This document shows, piece after piece, positions 43,897 to 55,114 of a stretch of 60,000 bases of DNA; the stretch's first letter is position 1; the number at the start of each line of letters is the position of its first letter. This DNA comes from Cristatella mucedo. Taxonomy: Eukaryota; Bryozoa; Phylactolaemata; Cristatellidae. Where the stretch lies: NCBI GenBank assembly GCA_009760855.2, contig WPIO01000018.1, forward strand, positions 5,910,501 to 5,970,500, given 5' to 3'. A program made the translations under genes and the position numbers. The notes beneath the pieces are model-generated. The model had not been told where the DNA came from and searched no databases. It saw only the letters and a program-made list of their open reading frames with translations.

Positions 43897-44747
43897 ATGT
43901 GATGCTTTCGTCCGACCATCACCATGTGCTCGAAATTTAGGTGTCGTTTTCAACAGCTGCCTCAATTTTAAAAGCTTCATTTAGAAGACTGCTTCTACAG
44001 CTAGCCATCACGTCCGATCCCTATCCAAGATTAGGAGCTGTTTTCCACAGTGGCTTGTAAATAATTTAACTGGCTCCTTAGTTACGTCCCGGCCTGATTA
44101 TTGTAATTCCCTTTTGGCTGGGCTAATAAAGGAAAGCCATTCGGCCACTGCAGCTGACTATGAATATGGCTGCAAGGCTAGTCTTCAATTCCCAGAAGTT
44201 TGAGCCCGTGTCTCCTTTGCTAAAAGAGCTAAGATGGATGCCTGTTGACCAACGGATTCAGAGCAAGGTTCTTAGGCTGACCCACAAATCGCGCCACGGC
44301 TTGGCTGCTCCGTAACTAGCTGAACTGCTGCATCAGTTTCAGCCTGCTCTCCCCCTCAGGTCCTGTGTGGACAATAAATTAGCTGTCCCATTTCTTTTCT
44401 TAAAGACCGTTGGCGACAGAAGCTTTAGCTCTGCAGGTCCTAGACTGTGGAACCCGCTACCGCAATTCTTACGCAACGACAGCTACTCTCCTGCTGCCGA
44501 CTATGGCTCGTCCTTTTCAGCGGTCCTGAGCTGCTACTTCCATGCTACTCACTACCTCAACTGCTCTCCTGACTCTGCTGTGCTTCCCACTTTCTCTTTG
44601 TTGGGCGAGACGAAGTCTGTTGGCTACCGAATGCTTACCGAAAGCCGCTTAGGCTGTGAGTGCGCTATACAAAACTCTCCTGCGTAACACCCACATGGTC
44701 TTTACGACTTTGCGGAGTTACAGACGGAGATACATTGCATTACATTT

Positions 44748-44945
44748 GAAAAGAAGCTGCAAACCCACATGTCTATTACAGCATTTGATGGGTCTTTGTG
44801 GTTCGTCCTTCGCGTGCATGTACCTGCTGACCTGGTCGTGCCGGCTGCTCGGTGTGCCGGCTGCTTGCGGATGCTACCACCAAATATTTATTAATGCTTT
44901 ACGAATAGTGCAAAACGAATGTATTATTATTAATATTATTACTAT
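44748..44945 (+). mobile_element. LINE A-related 3' end joined to the LINE B terminus
   Basis: ACATTTGAAAAGAAGCTGC begins exactly where LINE B stops. The diverged-subfamily UTR and an ATTATTATTAATATTATTA tail follow. It may be a separate insertion or a template jump from LINE B RNA to a LINE A-type RNA. Confidence 0.55.
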
Positions 44946-45065
44946 AGCAGCTTAGGAGCCTTAACGGCTCTCGTTTCCTTGTAGCTTGCTTGCAGGATTG
45001 CATGCTGCTGGACTAGAACCCGCGACGCTGGGTTGCGAAGTAAGCTCTCCCTACTCCTAAGCTTA
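44946..45065 (-). mobile_element. Possible diverged SINE
   Basis: Weak resemblance to family S on the minus strand (AGAGCCGTTAAGGCTC and a GGGTTCTAGTCC-like B box). The head is poorly preserved. Confidence 0.3.
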
Positions 45066-45069
45066 GATC

Positions 45070-45470
45070 TAGTATATCAATTCCGTCCAGCCTACTATTC
45101 TTCCGAGGAAGCTTGTGTTTCTTGTTGCAGTGAATCTTGCATACCCAGATAATGGTAATTTGGTAAATCTTTCGAATAATATGTTATAGCAGCAGGTAGC
45201 TAAGAGCTCTTTAGGTTTTTTAAGTTTTGCCTAAGCATGATACTGTTTATATGTAGAAAAGACGAATTACCATAATACCAGCCAGCTTCAAATTAGCAAT
45301 AGACTATTTGGAAAATTACAAGATCATAGCAATAGCCAAACATAATTTAAAGTGGTGTATCTCTGTCTGTAACTTCAAAAAGTCAAACAGACTATGTGTG
45401 CATTACCCACAAGAGTTTTGTGTTTACCCTCGTAACAGCTTCAGCAGATTTATGTTGCAACGCATTCTGT
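45070..45470. other. Unassigned stretch
   Basis: No gene or repeat recognised. Confidence 0.4.
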
Positions 45471-45473
45471 GGC

Positions 45474-45930
45474 CCGCAGACTTTATCTAATGCAACAAAG
45501 AAAAGTTAACAAGTATAGCTTAGTCAAGAGAGCGGTTGAGGTAGTGACTACTGCGGAAGTAGCGGCTCAGTACGGCTGGAAAGAATGTGGCATAGTTGGC
45601 ATCAGGAGCCAACGTTTTCTTTGCAAAAGAATCGTAGAAGTGAGTTCTTCAGTCTAGGACCTGCAGAGCAAAAGTTTTTGTCGCCAACGGTCTGTAAGCG
45701 CGTACTAGAAAAGATAATTAATTGTCGATACAGAACGTGCTGGCACGGGGAGGCTGAAACTAATGTAGAAGTTTACCTATGTTTGGGGAGCCACGCCGTG
45801 GCCTTGGCCTTGTCAGTCAGCGTAAGAGCTGGCTGTTCTGTATTCTTTGATCAACCGACAGCCCTCCTAGCTCTTTTAGCTAAGGAGACACGCGGTCAAA
45901 CCTATGAGATTTGCGAATTTCAGCAATATT
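45474..45930 (-). mobile_element. LINE B fragment
   Basis: The minus strand matches the C-terminal region of LINE B: GCCGCTACTTCCGCAG and GACCGTTGGCGACAAAAAC equivalents, and CCAAGGCCACGGCGTGGCT. No frame survives. Confidence 0.65.
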
Positions 45931-45977
45931 TATAGCCAGCTGCAACGGCCTAATGGCTTTCTTGTTAGCCCGGCTAA

Positions 45978-46731
45978 ATACGTCTAAGTTGGTCCATGTC
46001 CAGTCACGTCTAAGTTGGTCCATGCATTCGTGACATCTCGTCTCGACTTCTGCAACTCACTGCTTACTGGCCTCCCAGCATGTGCGATCAGGCGATTGCA
46101 GCTGGTGCAAAACTTCGCAGCTAGGCTTGTCTGTCGTGAACGTCGCTGTTGCCACGTTACTCCACTTCTCGCCGACCTGCACTGGCTACCAGTCAAGCAA
46201 CAGATTGACTTCAAGGTTTTGTCGCTCACTTTTAGGTCCCTTCATTCTATGGCTCCAGCCTATCTCTCCGACATACTCCCCCATCAGGCCAAGCATCGTA
46301 CCACCCGCTTTTCGGAATCCAACAGTCTAGAAATACCTCGTACAAACCTCAAATCCTTTGGAGACCGTGCATTTAGTTCGTATGCTCCCAAAGCCTGGAA
46401 CTCCCTCCCAACCTGCGTCAGAACATCCCATGACCTGACCACATTTAAGAGGAACTTAAAACACACTTATTTAGGACAACATTTAGTGGGTCCCTGTGAT
46501 TCGTCCTTCACGTGCTTATGCGTGCTGACACTGTGCTTGCTGCCACTAACCACATTTGCATGCTGACCCTGTGCATGTCACCCCTAACCACGTTGTTCAT
46601 GTTGTTTATCAGGCATTATATTACTCACGATTCAATCGCGTTTTCATTTGCAGCAAATGTAAAGCGCCTAGAAAGAGATTAAGTTCTCTGAGGGCGCTTT
46701 ATCAAGTACATTATTATTATTATTATTATTA
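45978..46731 (+). mobile_element. LINE A, 5'-truncated copy with a duplicated 5' junction
   Basis: The first 18 bases, ACGTCTAAGTTGGTCCATG, occur twice (about 45979 and 46005), separated by TCCAGTC. The frame then runs intact to 46566, keeping [14 protein letters not shown] and [11 protein letters not shown]. It ends with stem-loop (46663-46703) and ATT repeat. The UTR variant matches 24440-24580. Confidence 0.9.
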
Positions 46732-46739
46732 AATAGAGT

Positions 46740-48530
46740 ATGAAGATGATGTTGCCGCATCAGAACTAAGGAGCAAGTTCCAAGATTTAGCTAGCCACTA
46801 TGGAAGACAGTTCCTAGTCTTAGATAGGGATCTGAGATGGTCGCTGTCTGTGGAAACAGTCTTCTTTATGAAGTATTCCAAATTTAGGCAACTGTTGAAG
46901 TCGACACCGAAACTCCGAGCAGTTGGAAATGGTCGCACAACAACATCACCTACTAGTAAGATCAAAGTAGTCTAGTCCAGCCTTATGCTTAGGGTGTTCT
47001 GTGAGCAATGGTTAAGTTTTGCTGTCGTTTATTTCAAAGAAGTTTGCCGGCACCCATGATTAAATTTCTGCAAGTAAACATTCAGTTTAACAGTCGTTGC
47101 AGCATATTCCGACGGTTTAAAGGACAAGCTAATTATTTTCAGTATAAAAGTGACATCCTATTCCATGGGTCTTGAATCACTCCTCCTAGAGGTTGAGTAT
47201 AAACGGAGAACAGCAACAGACCGAGTAAAAACCCTCGAGGGACTCCACAGGTGACCGATCTTGTGGGTGAGACCTGACCCCCAAACAGCATGGACTGAAC
47301 ACGATCGTACAGGTACCATTGAAAACAAGCAGTGCATCGTCTGCCACAGTAGAACCTGAGTGCAGATGAAGAATACCTGCCTCACATATAGACCTTATAA
47401 ATATGTCTACGTCTATTTTTAAGTTACGTCGCTGGACAAACTCGACATTACTCTGTACATACAACCCAGCAGGAACTGCAATTGGGACCGAAAAATGATG
47501 CAAGAGAATCGGCGGGCACACAGCAAGATCCGTGATAACCGAGACATCCTTAGTAATAACATCTAGGATATGACCACCGACTTGAGTGGCATGATTAACG
47601 TGTTGGACGAAACCAGAGTTATCCAGGCAGTCGAGAAATAAACGAATCTGGCTGTTTCTAGGGTTTTTCAACGTGAATATCGACGTCTCCTACAATCAGT
47701 AACGGCCTTTAACACACGCACACATTTTTTAGTAAATAACTCCGAAAACGTCTTTCTAGGCAAGTTTAGACAGCCAGAAGGACGTCGGTATATCACAACA
47801 GAGAGATTCACTGTCTTTGATAGGGCCTAATCGCCACTGATTAAAACGACGGCCCGAACTAATTGTGAAAATCCGCAAACAATTCACGAATAACAGTTGC
47901 AAACCAACCACCAACTTTGTCAGATCGCATGGACTGAAATAATATGAACCCGTGAAGTGATCTCGGGAATACAGCTACCGGAGACAGGTGTCATCCACGT
48001 TTCGGTAAGCAGAAATGCATCTACCTTCTCATCTACAGCCTGATTTTGAATAAGTAACCTCTTGACTTTAAGTGGGCTACCATTTGGCAGGCGAAATTTG
48101 AGAGACTGTTCAATAACTACGTGACACCGGTTGCGTGGCTTGCATTCTAGTCGGCGTGTAGGCAAACATTGTTCCTTCGAATTTTAATTGTACCTTAGGT
48201 ACAGTCGCCAGTCGACGTTCACAACACGCTGAAGCATGGCAAGTGAGCGACTAACGCAACGAGTGCTAGTCGGTGCTTTAAACTTAGGGATCGTAGGCTC
48301 GATAGCCGAACTGCTTATAGGGCGAATGCGGGAAGCGTGGTTTTTAGTGACCTGCCGAAGAATGTCTACCGGTAGGTGTCGACTAATGACATCGCACGTT
48401 AGGCTAAGCAGTTTTTTTTTATTAGAATATCCGAGGACCTCATGAACACTCACAGTGAAGACAGCAGCTGAATACTTATAGGTATCACAGAGTACTCATC
48501 GTATAGCCCTAAACAAGCTTGAAGGCGCCC
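46740..48530 (-). mobile_element. LINE B copy with an internal deletion
   Basis: 46740-47330 covers the RT C-terminal part, GVPQG region included. At about 47330 the sequence jumps to endonuclease coding sequence (47334-47690: LFLDCLDNSGFVQHVNHAT, HFSVPIAV) and then to the N-terminal part (LLTETWMTPVSGSCIPE, 47920-48165). The RT motif A region is deleted. The catalytic TETW is intact here although the plus-strand copy at 41460 has lost it. Confidence 0.75.
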
Positions 48531-48534
48531 AAGA

Positions 48535-49365
48535 CCCTTATCAAAAAGGAACGAATCGCCAATACAATGAAAAATACAATTGAATCACCTAGCTCTGAAA
48601 ACTCTACAGAACTGCATGACGTGAGCATATTCATGTTCCCTTCCAGTGGTTTCTACGGAGAGGCACGAGCACTCACAAGTCCCCGCCCTTCGTGAACCCC
48701 TTAATGAGCTGGTGAGCTCAAGTGTCAGGATCACATCAATCATGTAAAGCCAGCCCCTTACGGAGCTCAGCCCTAAAAGAGCTTTCAAGGCAGCTAAGTA
48801 TTAGTGCTTCAGAGCCACTGCTTTTGCCATCTGTGTAAGATAGCACACAGTACAATGGAAGTGATATGGTTTATCTCTCTCGCGCGCTCCTATCTTCTAC
48901 ATTGGCAAGGTTAAAGCAAGACCAGGGTATGTATATTTTGGTCATGCTGCTATTGTGGAAGTGTTACTCCCGTCGACTTGGAAGGTGGCAGGAACTCTGC
49001 CATGGTTATTTAAAGTCCTTCTCCTGTTGATTTTATTATTGGCGCACGAGTTTGAAGTTACGCGCTCGTAATGTCATTGAGCAGTCAGTAAGACTCGGAG
49101 GCAGCTGGTGCTCTGAGAGCTCCGCACTCAAGATGGCACTGCCTAAGTTGATAAAAAAAAAGTAGCCCAAAAGCTAAACGATTGTGATTCATCTTGCAAA
49201 CATACTTTCTTACTAGAGTCTCCCATACGGGCCACTAATGCACAACTTATCGAGCTTTTATCCAAGCAGTCTCAGACGTGGCACCTTAATCTTCTAGGAG
49301 GTTCTATCACGCTCAAGCCTTTCAGAGCCTAGACGTCAAAGATTCAGGTTAAGGTTTATGTTTGG
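48535..49365. other. Unassigned stretch
   Basis: No gene or repeat recognised. CTCTCTCGCGCGCTC occurs at 48874. Confidence 0.4.
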
Positions 49366-50430
49366 GCCTTCGAAGGCTGTCTAAATTTTGAAAGCTTTGT
49401 TAGAAAGACTGTTTTCAGAGGTAGCCATCACGTCTGAGCCCTATATAAGATTATGAACTGTCTTTCACGGTGGCTTACAGGATATTTAACTAGTTCTTTA
49501 GTTTCGTCTTCTCTAGTTTATTGTAATTTCCCTTTGGCTATGCAATTGAAAAGAGCCACTAGGCCGCTGCAGCTGGCTATGATTATAGCTGCAAGGCTAG
49601 TTTGATTGTGAAACTTATACTTAGTCTAACGAAATGTCACTTTGGAGCATGACATCTAGATTTTGTGCAAATTCAACAGGAGATATGCTTGCAGAGCCGA
49701 TTTGAGCATTAGCCTTTCAAATTTTTGAATCACACCCGGTTCGCCCATAACTAGTAAGCTAGTTGTAACATCATTTAATTTAATAAAAATTTGCTGCCAT
49801 TGATTTGCAGGTGTCATCAATATATGCGGCAAAGGAGTTGAGAGAACTCGACATGCTGGAGGGCTGCGAGAAATCAATGCAAAAGTATAACTGGGTGTCA
49901 TCCACATAGAAGTGAAAGTCTAGATTGAGTTTGGTAATCACATCGGCACGATGAAGAATATAAACTGTGTGCATAACATAACCGAGCACGTTACCATGAG
50001 TTACCCCATATTTCTGAGGTTTCTCGGATGATCTTTGTCCATTCACATAATTACTGTAGAGTCTGACACTAAGATAGGACATGAACTAAGACCGTTGGCG
50101 ACAGAAGCTCCTGCTCTGCAATTCCCGGACTTTGAAACTTAGTTCAGCAATCCCGAAGCAATGACAACTACTCTCTTGCTGCCGACTACGGCATCATTTC
50201 TCACCATCCTGAGCTGTTGCTGCTACATTACTCACTTTCTCAACTTCTCTCCTGACTTAGCTATCTTCCCACTTTCTCTTTGTTGCATGAAATGAAGTAT
50301 TTCGGCTACAGAATCCGTACTGAAAGTCACTTAGGCTGCGACTGCTATGCAAAGTTCTTGTGCCTAACACCAACATATTCTTTGTGACTTTAAGGAGTTA
50401 CAGACGGAGATGCATTCATACACACATTAA
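49366..50430 (+). mobile_element. LINE B relic split by a LINE A segment
   Basis: 49366-49612 and 50089-50430 are consecutive parts of the LINE B C-terminal region (CGCTGCAGCTGGCTATGATT, then AGACCGTTGGCGACAGAAG). They are separated by a minus-strand LINE A piece. Confidence 0.7.
49620..50088 (-). mobile_element. Internal LINE A segment without a 3' tail
   Basis: It codes for the GVPQG-to-RNLGV part of the RT (readable 49656-49907 and 49780-50082, with a diverged FYVDDTQLYF). It lacks both the 3' UTR and the stem-loop, so it did not arrive as an ordinary target-primed insertion. Confidence 0.75.
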
Positions 50431-50434
50431 TGGG

Positions 50435-50920
50435 TTCAATATTTAAACGTCAAAGAATTAGATAGGCTTTAGATATCCTTCGTCTTTATATTATCCACAA
50501 TCTATCTATATAGCTAATCAAGCACAAAAACAATACGGCCGTTTACCTGCATATATTGTACATGCGACTGTGCTTGTGCTTGGATGTAGCTGCTAGCTGT
50601 TTTAGTGAGAACGGCAATATTAGACTACATAATTTTTTCTAGGCCAACATCATCTTTCTGGAAGTTGAAAGCCTATCACTAAAATCTCCTCAACCTGCAT
50701 ATTCCGTATCGCCTGTCGGTTCACTCTGGGTGTCCTGCTCGATAATGCCTCATGAAAACACCGGGAGAGCTACAGTGTAAAATGTGTCAGCTGAATTCAG
50801 CTGAATGGTTACGAAACATTTTCTCTGAATCCAGATTAGTCTTCTTTAATCAAGTAATTTACGAATTGTGGACAGCAAGTCAACATTTCTGCTACGATAT
50901 CCTAGATACCTCTACTAATT
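50435..50920. other. Unassigned stretch
   Basis: No gene or repeat recognised. Confidence 0.4.
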
Positions 50921-50921
50921 T

Positions 50922-51600
50922 ATAGCAATAATAATAATGGCGATGAGTCAATAGTTCACTTATATTGCATCCTAAGAGAACGCAATCTCGTCGCAGTATG
51001 AAAGTCAGTAAACAAGGCTTCGTGGTGCTTAAGGCATCGACTATGAAAATTACAAAAGTATAGCACTCGTGAAACATGCTGACGGGAAAGCAATTAAATA
51101 TGGCCAGCGATCAGTACTATTTTATTCCTTTATTACCTATATATTATATATTACTATATTAGTATTAGTACCTGTGGCTTGTTGCAGGCATTGAATCGTG
51201 AACCGGTGCAGATGCAGAGAATGCCTGAACAGGTGGACAAACTAAGATGCGTAGGTAATCTATTGCGAGCTTTTAAAGTGATGCGTCAGTGAGACTTAGG
51301 ATCATAAAATATATTCGGAACTAAACAGGTAGCAGAACTTCGAACAGAGTTGGTAATATGTGTTGCCTATTCTTCGATAAAAACCAGCCAAGCAGCCGAT
51401 TGTTGCACAAGTCGCTGACTGTTTAGATAGAAGGCTCAAAGTCATGAATAAACGGCATTTCAATAATCTTGAGGTGATATTTGTAACGCGATAACTAGTT
51501 TGCTAGCTATTACGAGTGTCTTTGCAGGTCCTGATCTTAGCAAAGTTTTTTATCTGAAATATATATCACCTTAAGAGTGGAGGGTCTGTAACCATTTAAA
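50922..51600 (-). mobile_element. Very eroded LINE A-like relic
   Basis: AATAATAATGG, then AGAGAACGCAATCTC resembles the tail. Later GTTGCACAAGTCGCTGACTG and TCTTAGCAAAGTTTTTTATCTGAA follow the RT C-terminal order. The match is weak. Confidence 0.3.
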
Positions 51601-51604
51601 GATT

Positions 51605-51860
51605 AGTTCTTTTGCACTAATATGCCTAAATTAAGTCAATCCAGTCATGCTAGTCCGTCCAATCTTGGGTGTTAGATCTTTTAACTTCAGACGACTAAGT
51701 TTTCTCATAATTATGAGGTCGTATCGTCAACACTATTCTTGAGGAAGTTAAAAGCTCTCCAAAATTGGTTTTTGATGCAGGTACAAAGAAATTCAAAGGG
51801 ACTTGGATGACGAGCATAGCCTAGTACAAGATTAAGCTCCCAACAGTCACTATACAAATA
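51605..51860. other. Unassigned stretch
   Basis: No gene or repeat recognised before the tail-only LINE copy. Confidence 0.4.
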
Positions 51861-51862
51861 AA

Positions 51863-51937
51863 TGTAAAGCGCCTAGAAAGAGATTAAGTTCTCTGAGGGC
51901 GCTTTATCAAGTACATTATCATTATTATTATTATTAA
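51863..51937 (+). mobile_element. LINE A, 75-bp tail-only insertion
   Basis: It contains only AATGTAAAGCGCCTAG, the complete stem-loop and ATTATCATTATTATTATTATT. The sequence is fully conserved, so it is recent. It shows how little of the RNA end is copied in some insertions. Confidence 0.85.
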
Positions 51938-51939
51938 AT

Positions 51940-52325
51940 ATACAAGTATCACTATAATCAAAATGATATTATTAGTATTTTTAAAATGATTGCAGTGAAG
52001 CTGAGTTTCATCTGTGGAGAAACGAAAGTAAATATTGAGTTCAAAGATGACAGCGGCCGGATGGAGAGTGTACATAGAATGTTGAAACAAGATCAACCAC
52101 TAACGTAGCTTTACCATAAAGGCTCCCTACATAAAAAGATTTGCATCGTCGGTCATCCAAGTACTAGTGCTCTAGGTAACCCACCTGAAGTATTTACTGT
52201 GAAAGCTTCACTTTTTCCACCGGCTTCTTTGAATATAGTTTTCGCATTATTACTGAAAGCCAGACCCAAGATCTCAAGCTTACCCTAGTGGCCAGCCATG
52301 ACTATTTCCTTTATATTTAGATAAA
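51940..52325. other. Unassigned stretch
   Basis: No gene or repeat recognised between the tail-only LINE A and LINE B. Confidence 0.4.
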
Positions 52326-52329
52326 CTGC

Positions 52330-53045
52330 TGCTCCATTTTCAGCCTCAGTGTGCTCTCAGGTTCACGATTGACGATAAATCAGCTATTTCCTATGCTTAA
52401 AGACCCTTGGCGAAAGAAGCTTCTGCTCTGCAGGTCTTAGACTGTGACACTTACTTTGCAAGTCTTATGCAATAGCATTTACTCTCCAACCATGAACACT
52501 GTGCATCCTCTGCCTATAGACCGTTGGTGATAGAAGCTTTTGATCTGCTGGCCTTATACTTGGGAACTCACTTCCACAATTTTCGCATAACAGAAAATAC
52601 TCTCACGCTGCCGACTGAGGCAAATTCGATCCAGCCGTCCTGAGCGGCTACTTCCACGCAATTTATTACCTCAACTGCCCTCCTGACTTAGCTAGGGTTT
52701 TCACTTTATCTTTGTTGCGTGAGATTAAGTGTTAGCTGCTGAATGCGTAAGGAAAGCCGCTTAGGCATTGCATTGCGCATTACGGAAACGTCTCTTGCAT
52801 AATACTCACACATACCTTGTAGCTTGGTGGAGATATGGACGGAAATACCTTGCATTGGCATTATAACCCTGTGCATTTTATTTCTGAAAATTCTACAATT
52901 TCTGCAGTTCTGAAAATTCTACGCTCTTTTTTCATTGAATATGCTATCACTAACCGTTTGAGCATGCTTCCTTTTCAGCATTTTCAAAGTGCCTAGAGAG
53001 GTATTTAGTGATATGAAGGCGCTTTCCTAATGCATTATTACTGCA
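52330..53045 (+). mobile_element. LINE B relic with partial tandem duplication and stem-loop tail
   Basis: The LINE B C-terminal block beginning at the CGTTGG(C/T)GA-A-AGAAGCTT segment occurs twice (52405 and 52523). A 3' region ends with AGTGCCTAGAGAGGTATTTA, AGGCGCTTTC and ATTATTACTG (52988-53042), a diverged version of the LINE A stem-loop. Confidence 0.65.
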
Positions 53046-53380
53046 ATAAATTTACAAAAGGGTGTAACTTCCCACCGACAGATTAAATGGCATCCTGAGA
53101 CTTTATAAGAATCACAAGTATGCAAAAAGTAGACTGTTGAGCATTACATAATCACATTAAAAGAAACTGGTGGAAATTATCTGGACCCTGTATTAGGACA
53201 ACTTGTTAGGGAAATATTTTAATATCTAATCTTCGATTACTTGTCTTTTTTTTAAGCATTCACCATGTTTAGAGAGCGTTCTGTCACTGAAAAATTTGAG
53301 AAGACTACTCAGGCTGCAGCACTAACATGGCTGCTATCTTTTAGAGCAGTGTTATTTGTTATTTATAATTGAGCTACTCG
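53046..53380. other. Unassigned stretch
   Basis: No gene or repeat recognised. Confidence 0.4.
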
Positions 53381-53382
53381 TC

Positions 53383-53470
53383 CTCTGGGTCTTAGCTCAG
53401 GGATAGTGTGCTTGTGCTTTACGACCTGGGTCGTGGGTTCGATTCCTTCAGTGAGCGATCCTTGAGTTCC
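53383..53470 (+). mobile_element. SINE head fragment (tRNA-like)
   Basis: A-box-like TTAGCTCAGGGATAG and B box GGTTCGATTCC at tRNA spacing. The ends do not form an acceptor stem, so it is a SINE head rather than a tRNA gene. It stops before the LINE A tail at 53478. Confidence 0.55.
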
Positions 53471-53477
53471 CTCTTTA

Positions 53478-54338
53478 TAATAATAATAATGCACTTGATG
53501 AAGCGCCCTCAGAGAACTTAATCTCTTTCTAGGCGCTTTACATTTGCTGCAAAAGGAAATGCAATTGAATGGTGAGTAATATCACGCTTGATAAACAAAC
53601 AAAATGAATAACGTGGTTAGGGGTGACATGCACAGGGTCAGCATGCAAATGTGGTTAGTGGCAGCATGCACAGTGTCAGCACGCAGAAGCACATGAACGA
53701 CGAATCACAGGGACTCACTAAATGCTGTCCTAAATAGGTGTGTTTTCAAGTTCTTTTTAAATGTGGTCAGGTCAGGGGATGTTCTGACGCTGGTCGGGAG
53801 GGAGTTCCAGGCTGTGGGAGCATACGAACTAAATGCACGGTCTCCAAAGGATTTGAGGTTTGTACGAGGTATTTGTAGACTGTTGGATTCCGAAAAGCGG
53901 GTGGTACGATGCTTGGCCTGATGGGGAGTATATCGGAGAGATAGGCTGGAGCCATAGAATTAAGGGACCTAAAAGTGAGCGACAAAACCTTGAAGTCAAT
54001 CCGTTGCTTGGCTGGTAGCCAGTGCAGGTCGGCGAGAAGTGGAGTACTGTGGCAACTGCGACGCTCACGACAGACAAGCCTAGCTGCCGAGTTTTGCACC
54101 AGCTGCAATCGCCTGATCGCACATGCTGGTAGGCCAGTAAGCAGTGAGTTGCAGAAGTCGAGACGAGATGTCACGAATGCATGGACCAACTTGGACGTGG
54201 TATCTTTATCTAAACAAGCCCGAATTTTAGCAATGTTATGAAGCTGAAAATAGGCGGATTTGACTGTGGAGCTGATATGGTCGTCTGACGGGAGGTCGCT
54301 TTGGAATATGACGCCTAGATTTCGAGCTGATTCAACTG
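53478..54338 (-). mobile_element. LINE A, young 5'-truncated copy
   Basis: AAT repeat, stem-loop and UTR, with the RT C-terminal frame broken once near 53930 (pieces 53767-54189 and 53829-54122). It ends at GATTTCGAGCTGATTCAACT. It abuts a MULE-type transposase fragment, which it may have interrupted. Confidence 0.9.
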
Positions 54339-54345
54339 TAAGTGG

Positions 54346-54950
54346 CTACGGCTCGTTCCACACGTTGCTGCAGCTCACGGCAACGTTTCTTTGTGCGCCC
54401 GCGACAGCTTGCAGCAGTTTGGCTTTGTTAGACTTGATGTCTTCCGATATTCCATCCAAAAACGTCCACATAGTTGGATGTTGACAGCTGAAGAGTGATA
54501 GCAATGCATTGTGCCATCCCTCGCAGATTTTGTTAGCTCTTGAAAGGCCACTAGCCGCAGCACTTCTCTTGTTCCAAGTTGGAATACTAAAGAGATCCGT
54601 GCCGTTCTCCCCTTCCGCGCAGACGGCGTCCTCGAATGCAGGAGTGCTCGAAGTCATCGTCACCAGTTCAGAAATGCGTTCCTGCTGAGGCATGTCTTCA
54701 ACTAGCTCGTCACAGGCGTCTGCAACATCGTTTTCAGGAACAAATGCGAGAGCTGGTAGGCATCTCACGAACTGACAGAAAGTTTTATCCGTTTCGTATG
54801 CAGTTTTTAGTCCGAGCTCTTGAACTTTTCTGAGTACACTTTGCTCAGGTGGAAAGAGCTGCCAGTTATTCTAGCTGCAGGATAAGCGGCTCGCAAAACG
54901 TTCATTGGCGCCATTTCAAAATCCGTGAGAATTACCTCCAAATTCCTAAC
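54346..54950 (-). pseudogene. MULE-type transposase domain fragment (C-terminal part)
   Basis: The minus strand begins with LEVILTDFEMAPMNVLRAAY. TDFE is the catalytic-Asp motif of MULE DDE domains (often SDFE). A helix with RITGSSFHLS matches the conserved (C/S)xFH(L/F)SQ block. One base is lost or gained just after it; the next frame continues VLRKVQELGL and then open to 54346 with RANKICEGWHNALLSLF and HPTMWTFLD. The EGWH...HP..W pattern is typical of MULE/FLYWCH proteins. The N-terminal part, including the first catalytic Asp, is missing. It could be a transposon or a domesticated relative, but it is dead as it stands. Confidence 0.7.
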
Positions 54951-54987
54951 ATATCACTGAAAGTGATTATGCCGATCCAAATTTCAT

Positions 54988-55110
54988 GGGTCGAACAATC
55001 CTAGAGTGCAAACGCCCATGGGTGACATGGACAGGGACGAATCGTCCGAGGGGGCCAATAATCCTAGGGTCGAATACTCCCTGGGTTCAATCGCCCGGGT
55101 CAAAATTTAA
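54988..55110. repeat. Tandem array of degenerate 16-bp units
   Basis: Successive units read GGGTCGAACAATCCTA, GAGTGCAAACGCCCAT, GGGTGACATGGACA, GGGACGAATCGTCCGA, GGGGGCCAATAATCCTA, GGGTCGAATACTCCCT and GGGTTCAATCGCCCG. The pattern is GGGTCGAA--ATCC-- with a period of 14-17. Several units are themselves short palindromes (GGACG-AAT-CGTCC). GC-rich compared with its neighbours. Function unknown. Confidence 0.75.
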
Positions 55111-55114
55111 TGCA

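Larger units (their letters stand above)
40910..44745 (+). mobile_element. LINE family B, nearly full length, with nested SINE and LINE A
   Basis: The 5' part (41069-41725) holds the N-terminal region and endonuclease (KFRLRNVRSLKTKGLLI; the usual TETWM catalytic motif is changed to PKNWM). RT parts follow: [53 protein letters not shown] and FYADDTLLYLSF (42264-42748). At 42820 it is cut by a SINE and a LINE A. It resumes at 43897 (CGAAATTTAGGTGTCGTTTT) and ends with the C-terminus 44367-44687 and a GGAGATACATTGCATTA terminus. Frame breaks are frequent, so it is inactive. Confidence 0.82.

Noticed and set aside
53394-53455. Possible tRNA gene (A and B boxes at normal spacing)
   Set aside because: No acceptor stem can be formed between the ends. 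The head resembles SINE heads elsewhere in the window.
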